Assembly (NCBI RefSeq): GCF_014655595.1
Contig: NZ_BNBL01000023.1
Coordinates: 1 to 44,757 of the forward strand
Direction: 5' to 3'
DNA: 44,757 nucleotides
Source of the DNA: Streptomyces griseocarneus
GTDB lineage: Bacteria > Actinomycetota > Actinomycetes > Streptomycetales > Streptomycetaceae
Below the pieces are notes generated by a model. That model was not told the DNA's origin, did no database searches, and saw nothing but the letters and a program-made list of their open reading frames with translations. Positions within the stretch are counted from its first letter, which is position 1. Each line of letters starts with the position of its first letter. This document shows, in pieces, positions 18,182 to 25,756 of the stretch. The translations under genes were made by a program, and so were the position numbers.

Positions 18182-18901
18182 ATGTCGGCCTGTCGGCGGC
18201 GCCTGAAGGTCCTGACCGCGGCCGCGTATGAGCCCGAGATGCCGGTACTCGCCGGTCTGCGCATCGAGGCAGGTCATGAGGGGGTGACCCTGACCGCGAC
18301 GGACCGATACCGGCTCTCCGCTCGAACCCTGGTGCCGGCTGAACCACCGAGCCAGACATGGGCCGGCACGGTCAATGGCGACGAGCTGCGGGCTGCGGTC
18401 GCGGCGAGCCGCCGCAGCCCGCTGGTGCGACTGGAGGCGGTCTCGAACGGGATCTGGTTCCGCGTCGCCGACCGCGAGGACCGGCACTGTCGGTTGCTGC
18501 CCGAGGAGTTTCCCGACTATCGGCTGATGCTCGCGTCATTGGGCGAGGTCACGACTCGTGCGAGCGTCTCGAAGAATCTGCTCCTGCGAGCCCTGGAAGA
18601 GCACCCCGGCGAGCGCATCGGGCTGCATGTTGCTGACCACGGAGTGAGCGTCATGTCAGCGGACGACGGGCGCCCCGACTTCCCACTCCCGGCCACCGCG
18701 GCGGGCCGGGCCCTCCAGATCTGGTTCGAGCTGACCACGCTCTATCCCGCCGTGAGCACGGCGATCGGCCCCGACGTACTGCTCGACCTACAGGGACACG
18801 ACCAGCCCGTCACGATCCGCTCTGCCGATCGTGGCGATCTCACCACCTTGGCCATGCCCATCAAGTCCGACCACTCCGCCTTACAACGGCTAACACAATG
18901 A
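18182..18901 (+). CDS. DnaN sliding-clamp-like protein, 3' end cut by IS
   Basis: 239 residues; ATG at 18182 after GGGAGG. Resembles domains II and III of the bacterial DNA polymerase III beta clamp: MPVLAGLRIEAGHEGVTLTA, ATDRYRLSARTL, LLPEEFPDYRLML and the terminal LTTLAMPI. Domain I is missing, so it is about two thirds of the usual 370-380 residues. It follows the kinases by about 105 bases, same strand. The last five codons and the stop belong to the inserted IS (from 18884). Without the IS the frame continues through the single TTA copy into the membrane protein at 19780 and beyond. Whether it binds DNA or polymerases is unknown; a regulatory clamp relative is inference. Confidence 0.75.
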   Translation: MSACRRRLKVLTAAAYEPEMPVLAGLRIEAGHEGVTLTATDRYRLSARTLVPAEPPSQTWAGTVNGDELRAAVAASRRSPLVRLEAVSNGIWFRVADREDRHCRLLPEEFPDYRLMLASLGEVTTRASVSKNLLLRALEEHPGERIGLHVADHGVSVMSADDGRPDFPLPATAAGRALQIWFELTTLYPAVSTAIGPDVLLDLQGHDQPVTIRSADRGDLTTLAMPIKSDHSALQRLTQ

Positions 18902-19361
18902 GCTGAGTTGCCGGTGAGTGATGAGGCAGCAGGCGAGTTTTTCAGGAACGCCTCGTGGATGTCGGCCCGCCGTTCCCGGCGGATCCGCAGGCGTCGGAAG
19001 CCGTGCAGCCAGGCAAAGGTCCGCTCGACCACCCACCGGTAAGTTCCCAGGCCAGTGCCGTTCCGGGTTCCGCGTCTGGCGATGGCCGGCACGATGCCGC
19101 GAGCGCGGACCTGGTCGCGGTAGATGTCGTGGTCGTAGCCGCGGTCGGCGAACAGCGAGTCGGGCTTACGGCGAGGACGGCCGACCCGGCCACGGACCGG
19201 CGGGATCGCGTCGAGCAGCGGCAAGAGCTGAGTGACGTCGTTGCGGTTGCCGCCGGTCAGCAGGACAGCAAACGGGGTGCCATGCCCGTCGGTGATCAAG
19301 TGGTGTTTTGAGCCTGCCCGGCCCCGGTCGACCGGCGACGGGCCCGTCTGGCTCCCCCTTT
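18742..19361 (-). CDS. IS5-family transposase OrfB (C-terminal part)
   Basis: Continues the transposase after the frameshift: GSKHHLITDGHGTPFAVLLT, LFADRGYDHD (second Asp), YRWVVERTFAWLHGFRRLRI (catalytic Glu in VERT). Near the end FLKNSP appears where relatives have a Leu-Ala-Cys-Cys type end. A small indel has shifted the last 20 codons, so the frame misses the stop in the IS end and runs on to 18742 in the clamp gene. This copy may therefore be impaired. Confidence 0.75.
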
Positions 19362-19776
19362 TAGCGCCCTGACGTGGGTAGAGTCGACCACGCAGCGCGA
19401 CCAGTCCAGCTTCGCCGCCGCGTTCAACCCGGCCAGCAGCACCTCGTGCAGCCGCTGCCACACTCCCGCCTCGTTCCAGTCCCGCAGCCGACGCCAGCAG
19501 GTCATGCCTGAGCCGAAGCCCAGGTCCTTCGGCAGGTACTCCCACTGGATCCCGGTGTGCAGCACGTACAGGATCCCGCACAGCACCTCCCGGTCCGGTA
19601 GCCGCTTGCGGCCCGGATACCGGAACCGGCGCTCGTTGCACGGCAGCAGCGGCTCGATCCGCTCCCACAGCTCATCCGACACGATCCACGGCGATGCCCC
19701 CACAAGCCGGACAACGCTCAACCCACCCGCCAGACACGGCCACCAGCAACAACCAACCTCATTCTGTTAGCCGTTG
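18884..19776 (-). mobile_element. IS5-family element with TTA target duplication
   Basis: 893-bp element. Terminal inverted repeats of about 19 bases: CAACGGCTAACACAATGAG at the left, and the right end inverted reads CAACGGCTAACAGAATGAG (one mismatch). It is flanked by TTA at 18881-18883 and 19777-19779, a perfect 3-bp target duplication. It encodes a two-frame transposase on the minus strand. It sits exactly inside the reading frame joining the clamp-like gene and the membrane-protein gene. Confidence 0.9.
19296..19721 (-). CDS. IS5-family transposase OrfA
   Basis: N-terminal half of the transposase: IVSDELWERIEPLLP, GILYVLHTGIQWEYLPKDLG, CVVDSTHVRALKGG. The catalytic first Asp is in VVDSTHVRA. 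A slippery AAAAGGGGG (19354-19362 on this strand's complement) allows a shift into OrfB, the usual mode in this IS427-type group. The 3' part past the slip site (Arg-rich) is the unshifted product. Confidence 0.85.
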   Translation of the reverse strand: MSVVRLVGASPWIVSDELWERIEPLLPCNERRFRYPGRKRLPDREVLCGILYVLHTGIQWEYLPKDLGFGSGMTCWRRLRDWNEAGVWQRLHEVLLAGLNAAAKLDWSRCVVDSTHVRALKGGARRARRRSTGAGQAQNTT

Positions 19777-20865
19777 TTAGAGATCCAAGGCCATGCTAAT
19801 CCCCCTGTGCCCCACACACGCCGTGAGGCTACTCCCCCGCCCGCTGGCGCAGCCGTGATCGCGAACATCTGGTCCGGAGTAGCCGAACGACTGTCCGAGC
19901 GCACCGCAGCACTGCTGATGAGCCCCGCCTTCGGCTTCTGGCCCCTGGGGGCCGCCTGCTCGATCATCTCCGGCCAAGCCACCCTCGCCGGGTGGGTACA
20001 CCGCGCCACTCGGTTGTCGTCCGTGGCACAACTGCTGGGCCTCGCGGTCATCCTGCTACTCGTGGCCGCGTCCGGCGTCATGGCCCAGCAACTGACACCC
20101 GCCGTCCTCCGCCTGCTGCAGGGCGACCTCTTGCAAGCCAACCGCTTGTGGCCACTGGCCCCAGCCAGGCGACGGCTCACCGCGCGCCACCGCCGCCGAT
20201 GGGAGGCGCTGAACGATCGGTGGCAGAAGCTGATGCGGCGGCGTGAGGTGTTCAACACCCGTGAGAGCGGAGGCGAGAACCCTCTCAGCCCAGAGGAGAA
20301 GGGCGAACTCCGCGAGGTGGAGGACGAGCTCCCCGATGCGGAACACCGTCTGGCCGCTTATCCCACACACCCCGGCCACCTGCTGCCCACCCGGCTGGGC
20401 AACATCCTCCGCGCCGGGGAGACCAAGGTACGCGACAAGTACGGCCTCGACGCTGTGCACTGCTGGCCGACCCTGTGGCTGCTTCTCCCAGAGCAAACAC
20501 GCCAGGAAGTGGGCGCCGCGCGGACCGCACTCGACACCGCCGCTGCCTGGTGGCTGTGGGCGGCGCTCCTCGCCGTCTGGGCACCGATCAGTCCCTGGGT
20601 CCTCCTTGTCGCCGCGGCAGGCATCGTTCTCGCCTACTCATCCCTCCTCACCAGGGCGGCCCACTACACCGAGCTGCTCGTCGCAACGTTCGACGTGCAC
20701 CGGGCCCTGCTCTACGACCTCTACGACTGTGCCACCTGGGCTCGACCAGGCCTCGGGACCGACGAGAGGGCATGGGGCGAGGCGCTCACGGCCGCCCTCT
20801 GGCGCGGCCCATCCGAGGCACCCTCCCCCAAACAGATCACCGGCGGTTCCAACCGGCCATCGTGA
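19774..20865 (+). CDS. Membrane protein, originally in frame with clamp-like ORF
   Basis: Up to 363 residues. The formal TTG start at 19774 lies inside the IS end; the first native codon is TTA at 19777, and an internal GTG at 19855 (VIANIWSGVAERLSERTAAL) could start it. Hydrophobic segments: LLGLAVILLLVAASGVM, WWLWAALLAVWAPISPWVLL and VAAAGIVLAYSSLL. A central soluble stretch contains LPTRLGNILRAGETKVRDKY then GLDAVHCWP, a pattern I know from streptomycete hypothetical membrane proteins. No ribosome site is evident before 19855, which favours original fusion to the clamp-like part. It would be the membrane partner of the kinase/clamp group; function unknown. Confidence 0.65.
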   Translation: MLEIQGHANPPVPHTRREATPPPAGAAVIANIWSGVAERLSERTAALLMSPAFGFWPLGAACSIISGQATLAGWVHRATRLSSVAQLLGLAVILLLVAASGVMAQQLTPAVLRLLQGDLLQANRLWPLAPARRRLTARHRRRWEALNDRWQKLMRRREVFNTRESGGENPLSPEEKGELREVEDELPDAEHRLAAYPTHPGHLLPTRLGNILRAGETKVRDKYGLDAVHCWPTLWLLLPEQTRQEVGAARTALDTAAAWWLWAALLAVWAPISPWVLLVAAAGIVLAYSSLLTRAAHYTELLVATFDVHRALLYDLYDCATWARPGLGTDERAWGEALTAALWRGPSEAPSPKQITGGSNRPS

Positions 20866-21045
20866 CCGGCAGCGACTGATCGGCCCCCGGGTATGGGGCA
20901 GTGGTGGGCCGCGGTTGGGAAGCCGCCTCCGTCTCGGGCGACTTCGGCCGCACAGCGCGGGCCGCGTTTACGACGCCTCTACGGGTTGGCGATCGACACC
21001 GACACGGACGTTCGCGCGCGAACCGCAACCGACGTGGTTCTCCCC

Positions 21046-22823
21046 TAAGGGCGTGCAGATGATTAACACGCGGGTTTGATCTTTGGTGCCGATGGTCAGG
21101 GCTTTGGGTCTGTCGAGGCGAGGTAGGCCAGGAGGTCGGCTGGAGTGCGGAACCTGGCTGTCGACGGGGTAATGGTGCGTCCGTGCTGGTCAAGCAGGTG
21201 CCGGACTTCCTGGATCGCGCGAGTGATCGTGCTCCTGTTCATGCCGAAGAGTTCGGCGAGGAGGTCTTGGGTGCAGAGTTTCCGCAGGTAAGGGACGGTG
21301 GCCAGGACCCGGTCCGTAGGGGTGAGTGTGTCTTTCGCGCCGGCCCCGGCGGCCCGAAGACGGGCTCCGCCGCGCTGGCGGTGGCGGTTGGTTTCACGGT
21401 GAGCTTCCAGCGGTTCGGCCAGTTCCCGGGTCAGGGCCTCGAGTTGATGCTCAGGCATGCCGGTCAGCTGGGGGTTCCGCAGAAGGATGGGCAGGCCCGA
21501 CGATGCTGCTGGTCCATCTTCCGGTCCGGGACGCCCGTGCGGCCTGGGTGAGGTGGCCGTGGGATGGACGGTGTAGTTCCAGTCGCCGTGGAATCGGTGC
21601 CGGGTCATGGCCAGCGCGTCGATCTGTGCATCGGTCACCGTGACCCCGGTGGGGTAGGTGCCGGTGTCGAGTTCGGCGTGGACGGTCAGCCCGGTTGCGG
21701 TCGTGGTCGCGGCAATGCTCTTCAGAATGACTTCATGGCTGGTCAGAGGCCTCCCGCGCCAGTTCATTGTGATGTGGGAGAAGAGCCGGTGCTCGATCTT
21801 GTTCCACTTCGAGGTGCCCGGCGGCAGGTGGCAGACAGTGATCTCCAGCCCGGTCCTGGCCGCGAGGGCGGAGAGCTCGGTCTTCCAGGCCCGGGTGCGG
21901 TATCCGTTGGATCCCCCGGCGTCGGCAGTGATCAACAGCTCAGTGGCCCGGGGGTAGTCGTGTCGGCCGCGGGCCTGCCACCAGCGACTGATGGAGGCGA
22001 CGGCGAAGGCAGCGGTGTCGTGATCGGTGCCGACGCTGACCCAGCCGGTGTTCGCGCTCACGTCGTAGATTCCGTACGGGATCGCCTTGCCGGACCCCTG
22101 CCGGTCCAGGAAGTCATGTGTTTTGACCTTGGCCGGCTCACCGGCCGGCCGCCACTGGCGGCCGTTGTTCTTGTAGTCGCCGACCAGCTCTTTCTTCTTG
22201 GTGTCGACGCTGATCACCGGTTGCCCAGTGTCGATGTGCCGCCTGGCCTGCTCGTTGAGGTAACGGAACTGAGCGTCCCGGTCCGGGTGCTGATTGCCCT
22301 CGATGGTCTTGGCGTTGGCCTGCAGACTGAAGCCCTCCTCACGCAGGAGATCCCCGACGATGTCAGCGCCGACCGTGTGGCCTTGGCGGGTGAGCTCGGC
22401 GGCGAGTTTGCGGGTCGACTTTGTCGTCCACCGCAACGGTGACATCGGATCCCCACGCTCGTCCGGCTCGACCAGGGCCAGCAGTGCCGACCGCAGGCCG
22501 GGGTTCATTTCCACCAAAGGCTTGCGGCCTCCGCCGGGCCGACGAACCCGGCCCAGAGGCGCTTCGCCGGCCTCCAGCTCGTCCACACCTTTCCTGACCG
22601 TGGCCTCACCCTTCCCGGCCGCCCGGGCGACAGCCCGGATCCCGCCGTGGCCCAGCAACCGGGCCTCCGCCCCCATCAGCAGACGCTGCTGCCGCTCGTC
22701 CAAGTGCGGGAACAACACCCCGAACTTCGCGGACAGTTGCTCCCGAACCTCCTGTGGTATGCCCATACCACAACAACGAGCCCCCGCAACGGAAGCAACA
22801 CGTTAATCATCTGCACGCCCTTA
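21046..22823 (-). mobile_element. ISAzo13-like insertion sequence
   Basis: 1778 bp bounded by a perfect 22-bp inverted repeat: TAAGGGCGTGCAGATGATTA(AC) at 21046-21067 and its complement at 22802-22823. One intact transposase gene fills it. A clear target duplication is not seen, since the ends TAA/TTA are themselves complementary. Confidence 0.9.
21096..22766 (-). CDS. ISAzo13-family transposase
   Basis: 556 residues with no internal break. Signature VISVDTKKKELVGDYKNNG (about 184-202, first catalytic Asp), LLITADAGGSNGYRTRAWK (second Asp), CHLPPGTSKWNKIEHRLFSH (Glu). These fit the DDE_Tnp_ISAZ013 family, which is usually about 400-450 residues. Here an extra C-terminal part of about 130 residues includes an HTH-like LLAELFGMNRSTITRAIQEV. 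The N-terminus also has an HTH (GGIRAVARAAGKGEATVRKG). Confidence 0.92.
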   Translation of the reverse strand: MGIPQEVREQLSAKFGVLFPHLDERQQRLLMGAEARLLGHGGIRAVARAAGKGEATVRKGVDELEAGEAPLGRVRRPGGGRKPLVEMNPGLRSALLALVEPDERGDPMSPLRWTTKSTRKLAAELTRQGHTVGADIVGDLLREEGFSLQANAKTIEGNQHPDRDAQFRYLNEQARRHIDTGQPVISVDTKKKELVGDYKNNGRQWRPAGEPAKVKTHDFLDRQGSGKAIPYGIYDVSANTGWVSVGTDHDTAAFAVASISRWWQARGRHDYPRATELLITADAGGSNGYRTRAWKTELSALAARTGLEITVCHLPPGTSKWNKIEHRLFSHITMNWRGRPLTSHEVILKSIAATTTATGLTVHAELDTGTYPTGVTVTDAQIDALAMTRHRFHGDWNYTVHPTATSPRPHGRPGPEDGPAASSGLPILLRNPQLTGMPEHQLEALTRELAEPLEAHRETNRHRQRGGARLRAAGAGAKDTLTPTDRVLATVPYLRKLCTQDLLAELFGMNRSTITRAIQEVRHLLDQHGRTITPSTARFRTPADLLAYLASTDPKP

Positions 22824-22983
22824 CGACCGTAACAGCTTCGGTGATGCGCTCGAACGAAGGTCCAGGAAGAGGTGCGATTGAACCGCTTCCTGGACATGTG
22901 AGCGATCCCCCACCGATACGTCGTGCCTTACGTGCCTAACTGCGGGCTACCTGTCTGACCTGCACAAAAAGTCAGCAGCACTA

Positions 22984-23856
22984 AATGGTGTCCCGTAAGG
23001 CCTGGTCAGGCATGTGATGATCTTGGTGTGGGTGCTGTGGTGGTGGCGTCGGAGCCGGGGTGGGTAGGGCTGTTCGCGGGTCTGGGTGAGCGGCAGTTCC
23101 GCAGGCTGGTGGGTCTCGTGCGTCGCCGTGGCGGCGGTGTCCCGACGGGTGGCCGGCCGTGGGGGCTGCCGCTGGAGGACCGGGTGCTGCTGGTGGCCGC
23201 GTATTGGCGGACGAACCTCACGATGCGGCAGCTGGGCCCGCTGTTCGGGGTCTCGAAGTCGACCGCCGACCGGGTCATCGACCACATCGCTCCGCTCCTT
23301 GCCCTGGCCCCGGTCCGTCGCCGGCACCCGGCGGATACGGTGCTGATCGTGGACGGAACCCTGGTCCCAACCCGCGACCGGAGCGTGGCAGCGTCCTCGA
23401 AGAACTACCGCTATTCGACAAACCTGCAGGTCATCATCGATGCGAACAGTCGTCTGGTGGTCGCGGTGGGCCGCCCGTTGCCCGGCAATCGGCATGACGC
23501 CCGGGCCTACGGGGAGTCCGGCGTGGACCAGGCGGTGAAGAACGCGCCACTCCTGGGTGACGGTGGCTACCGCGGTACGGCCGCGCTCATTCCGCACTGG
23601 CCCCGCCCGAACCGGCCTCTGACTCCTGAGCAGGAAGCGGAGAACACCGTCCATCGCCGGGCCCGGGCCCGCGTCGAACACGCCTTCTCGAGGATGAAGA
23701 CCTACAAGATCCTCCGCGACTGCCGCCTGCGCGGCGACGGCGTCCACCAGGCCGCACTCGGCATCGCCCGGATACACAACCTCGCTCTGGCAGGCTGAGC
23801 CAGGCGGCACACCAACCGAGCCAGCCTGCCCTCAAAGCCCCTTACGGGACACCATT
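22984..23856 (+). mobile_element. IS5-like element with perfect 17-bp ends
   Basis: Ends AATGGTGTCCCGTAAGG (22984-23000) and the exact complement (23840-23856), flanked by TA on both sides (22982-22983, 23857-23858), so TA is the probable target duplication. Contains one intact transposase. It directly abuts the istA tail and probably truncated that gene. Confidence 0.9.
23028..23798 (+). CDS. IS5-like DDE transposase, intact
   Basis: 256 residues from a GTG. HTH region TNLTMRQLGPLFGVSKSTAD; catalytic segments VLIVDGTLVPTRDRS (first Asp), LLGDGGYRGTAALIPH (second Asp), RARARVEHAFSRMKTYKIL (Glu). Full length and uninterrupted, in contrast to its broken relative at 9567-10382, which makes it the useful reference for that pseudogene. 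Confidence 0.9.
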   Translation: MGAVVVASEPGWVGLFAGLGERQFRRLVGLVRRRGGGVPTGGRPWGLPLEDRVLLVAAYWRTNLTMRQLGPLFGVSKSTADRVIDHIAPLLALAPVRRRHPADTVLIVDGTLVPTRDRSVAASSKNYRYSTNLQVIIDANSRLVVAVGRPLPGNRHDARAYGESGVDQAVKNAPLLGDGGYRGTAALIPHWPRPNRPLTPEQEAENTVHRRARARVEHAFSRMKTYKILRDCRLRGDGVHQAALGIARIHNLALAG

Positions 23857-23868
23857 TAGATAACGAGC

Positions 23869-24120
23869 GTGGAGACCGTGCTGCGGATCGGCGCGGTCAG
23901 CACCGACCTGGTGGCCATCGAGGCCCGCAAGGCGATCGAGAACGGCCTGGAGACACCCGTCGACACCAGGTCCGGCGTCGATGAGGACGACGAGAACAGC
24001 CTCGGCGAGCTGGACGAACTGCCGGAAACGGGGGCGAAGGTGATCTCTTTGCATGCCCGGCGGCTGCCGCCCGATCCCCGCCCGGCGCTGCCGGACATGA
24101 CAAGTACGACCGGCTGGTGA
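23869..24120 (+). pseudogene. IstA transposase C-terminal remnant
   Basis: The first codons (VETVLRIGAVSTDLVAIEAR) and the tail ending in MTSTTGW resemble the end of IS21-type IstA. The rest of istA is missing on the left, where the IS5-like element ends at 23856. The stop is 43 bases before istB, the usual istA-istB order. The upstream istA part is not found left of that element, so a deletion accompanied or followed its insertion. Confidence 0.65.
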
Positions 24121-24163
24121 CGCCGGTCGCCACCCCCACGAGAAACAGGAAGGGCACCACCGC

Positions 24164-24985
24164 ATGAGCCCCAGCAAGACGGGCACCGACGTTCCGCCGA
24201 GGCGGATGCCGCTGCCCGAGATCGATCCGGAGGACGCACTGATCGACGAAGCCTGCCGGGACCTGCGGCTGCCCGCCTTCCGTGAACGGTTCGTCGAGGT
24301 CGCGGCTACCGCACGGCGGGAGCAGGGATCCTACAAGCAGTTCCTGCTGGACCTCCTGCAGATCGACGTCGCCGACCGTGACGTCCGCCGTCAGCAGCGG
24401 CTGGTCCGCGCGGCGAAATTCCCCCGCCCCAAGCGCCTGGAGGACTTCGACTACACCCGCAACCCCAACGTGCCGCCCGAGACGATCGGTGACCTGAAGA
24501 CGGCCTCCTGGGTCCGCGAAGGCCGGCCCCTGGTGCTGATCGGCGACTCCGGCACCGGCAAGTCCCACCTGCTGATCGGGGTGGGCACCGCGGTCGCAGA
24601 GGCCGGCCTGTCCGTCCGCTACATCACCACATCGGCGCTGGTCAACGAGCTCGCCGAGGCGGATGCCGCACGCCGGCTGTCCTCCGTGATCGCCCGCTAC
24701 AGCAAAGTGGACCTGCTCTGCCTGGACGAGTTCGGCTACCTAAACCTGGACAAGAAGGGTGCCCGGCTGCTGTTCCAGATCTTCACCGAACGCGAGGAAT
24801 GCAAGGCCACCGCGGTCGCGACCAACTCGCCGTTCGCCGAGTGGGACAAGATCTTCGCCGACCCACGGCTCTGCGCGGCCATCGCCGACCGCATCACCTT
24901 CCGCTGCACGCTCATCCAGACCGGGACCGAGTCCTACCGGTTCCAGGCCACCGAGGCCGAACGCAAAGCCCGCGCGAAGCGTTGA
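24164..24985 (+). CDS. istB: IstB-like transposition ATPase
   Basis: 273 residues. AAA+ ATPase of the IS21 helper type: Walker A LVLIGDSGTGKSHLLIGVG (about 124-142), Walker B VDLLCLDEFGYLNLD (about 183-197), and a sensor-like ATNSPFAEW. The N-terminal domain is helical (LRLPAFRERFVEVAATARRE). ATG at 24164 follows AGGAAGGG. Intact, but its IstA partner is truncated, so it is probably inactive for transposition. It is the last mobile gene before the SUMO-like gene. Confidence 0.9.
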   Translation: MSPSKTGTDVPPRRMPLPEIDPEDALIDEACRDLRLPAFRERFVEVAATARREQGSYKQFLLDLLQIDVADRDVRRQQRLVRAAKFPRPKRLEDFDYTRNPNVPPETIGDLKTASWVREGRPLVLIGDSGTGKSHLLIGVGTAVAEAGLSVRYITTSALVNELAEADAARRLSSVIARYSKVDLLCLDEFGYLNLDKKGARLLFQIFTEREECKATAVATNSPFAEWDKIFADPRLCAAIADRITFRCTLIQTGTESYRFQATEAERKARAKR

Positions 24986-25199
24986 CCTGACGCTGGCTGG
25001 AGGGTGTGGAACGTCTCGTGGCTCAGCTCGATTTCGGCCGAGCTGGCTCAGCAGGTCCTGGGCTGAATCGGTCTGCCCCTTGCGGACGTAGAGCCTCGTC
25101 AGGGTCGACAGCGGTCGGTTCGCGTTTCGCTGGGACTTGGTCAGCTAGGCCCGCCACAATGGTGGAGGCACCCCAGGCAGACGGCGGAGAGGCAGTTCG

Positions 25200-25445
25200 G
25201 TGAAGGATGGGCAGATCAACATCAAGGTTGTTAGCGGTAGCGGTGATGAGATTCAGTTCAAGATCGAGAATACCGCGCAGCTCAGGAAGGTCATGGAGGC
25301 TTACTGTAAAAAAACAGGGACCGCCATGGACATGGCCCGTTTCCTGTACGACGGGACGCAGGTGAGCCCCAGTATCACCCCTGCCGAACTGGAGATGAAA
25401 GACGGGGACTCCATCGACGTGATGGCGGAACAGGCTGGCGGTTGA
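25200..25445 (+). CDS. SUMO-like (Rad60-SLD/ubiquitin-fold) protein with C-terminal Gly-Gly
   Basis: 81 residues from a GTG; GGAGAGG lies about 6 bases upstream. INIKVVSGSGDEIQFKIE (6-23) gives the first two beta strands, KVMEAYCKKTG (30-40) the helix, ARFLYDGTQV (46-55) and TPAELEMKDGDSIDVMAEQ (60-78) the rest, and the protein ends in Gly80-Gly81 directly before the stop. The order and many residues match eukaryotic SUMO (AYC..QG, RF.FDG, TP.QLEMED.D.I.V..Q.GG). SUMO is usually made with a longer tail that is cut off; here the Gly-Gly is already exposed. No E1, E2 or protease gene is visible in the window. I count 55 percent GC, including a TGT AAA AAA ACA run, far below its neighbours, which suggests transfer. 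Followed by a strong terminator. Function and targets unknown. Confidence 0.85.
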   Translation: MKDGQINIKVVSGSGDEIQFKIENTAQLRKVMEAYCKKTGTAMDMARFLYDGTQVSPSITPAELEMKDGDSIDVMAEQAGG

Positions 25446-25474
25446 CGCTGCAGCAGACTGTAGCCGCCCCACGT

Positions 25475-25503
25475 CTGAAGGCCCGCCAGAGGCGGGCCTT
25501 CAG
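25475..25503 (+). terminator. Terminator after SUMO-like gene
   Basis: Perfect 13-bp stem CTGAAGGCCCGCC / GGCGGGCCTTCAG with an AGA loop, 29 bases after the stop codon. It isolates the SUMO-like gene as a single-gene transcript, at least on the downstream side. Confidence 0.85.
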
Positions 25504-25573
25504 CACGATAGACATCCGACATAGCAGTGAGCCAAAACTGCCGGGGCGTCGAGTAGCACTTTACGGCTCGGGC

Positions 25574-25756
25574 ATGGCAAAGGCGGAGGGGCCGCTCCGC
25601 AGCAGCGGGCACGGCTGGCTGCTGATCGCGTTCTTCGCCACGGTGGCAGAGAGCGGGCGGGAGAACATCCGGCAGTCACTCACCGACGACATGCTGCACA
25701 CCGTGCCGCGGCGCCGGCCAACGGCGCTTCTGTCGATCAGATCCAGCTCGATCTGA
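25574..25756 (+). pseudogene. Serine recombinase remnant
   Basis: WLLIAFFATVAESGRENIRQ followed by SLTDDML resembles the long-helix region of resolvase/invertase proteins (FFA.MAE.ERE.IRE.T..G.). The catalytic N-terminal domain and the C-terminal HTH are missing, and the frame soon turns into nonsense. It may mark an old integration site beside the SUMO-like gene. Confidence 0.45.

Noticed and set aside
25023..25148. Minus-strand stretch reading TLTRLYVRKGQTDSAQDLL
   Set aside because: Has a TPR-like feel but is only about 40 codons after an in-frame stop; not enough to call a gene remnant.
18182..25445. Functional link between the clamp-like protein and the SUMO-like protein, by analogy with SUMO-modified PCNA
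   Set aside because: They are 6 kb apart with three IS elements between them; proximity alone does not support a link.
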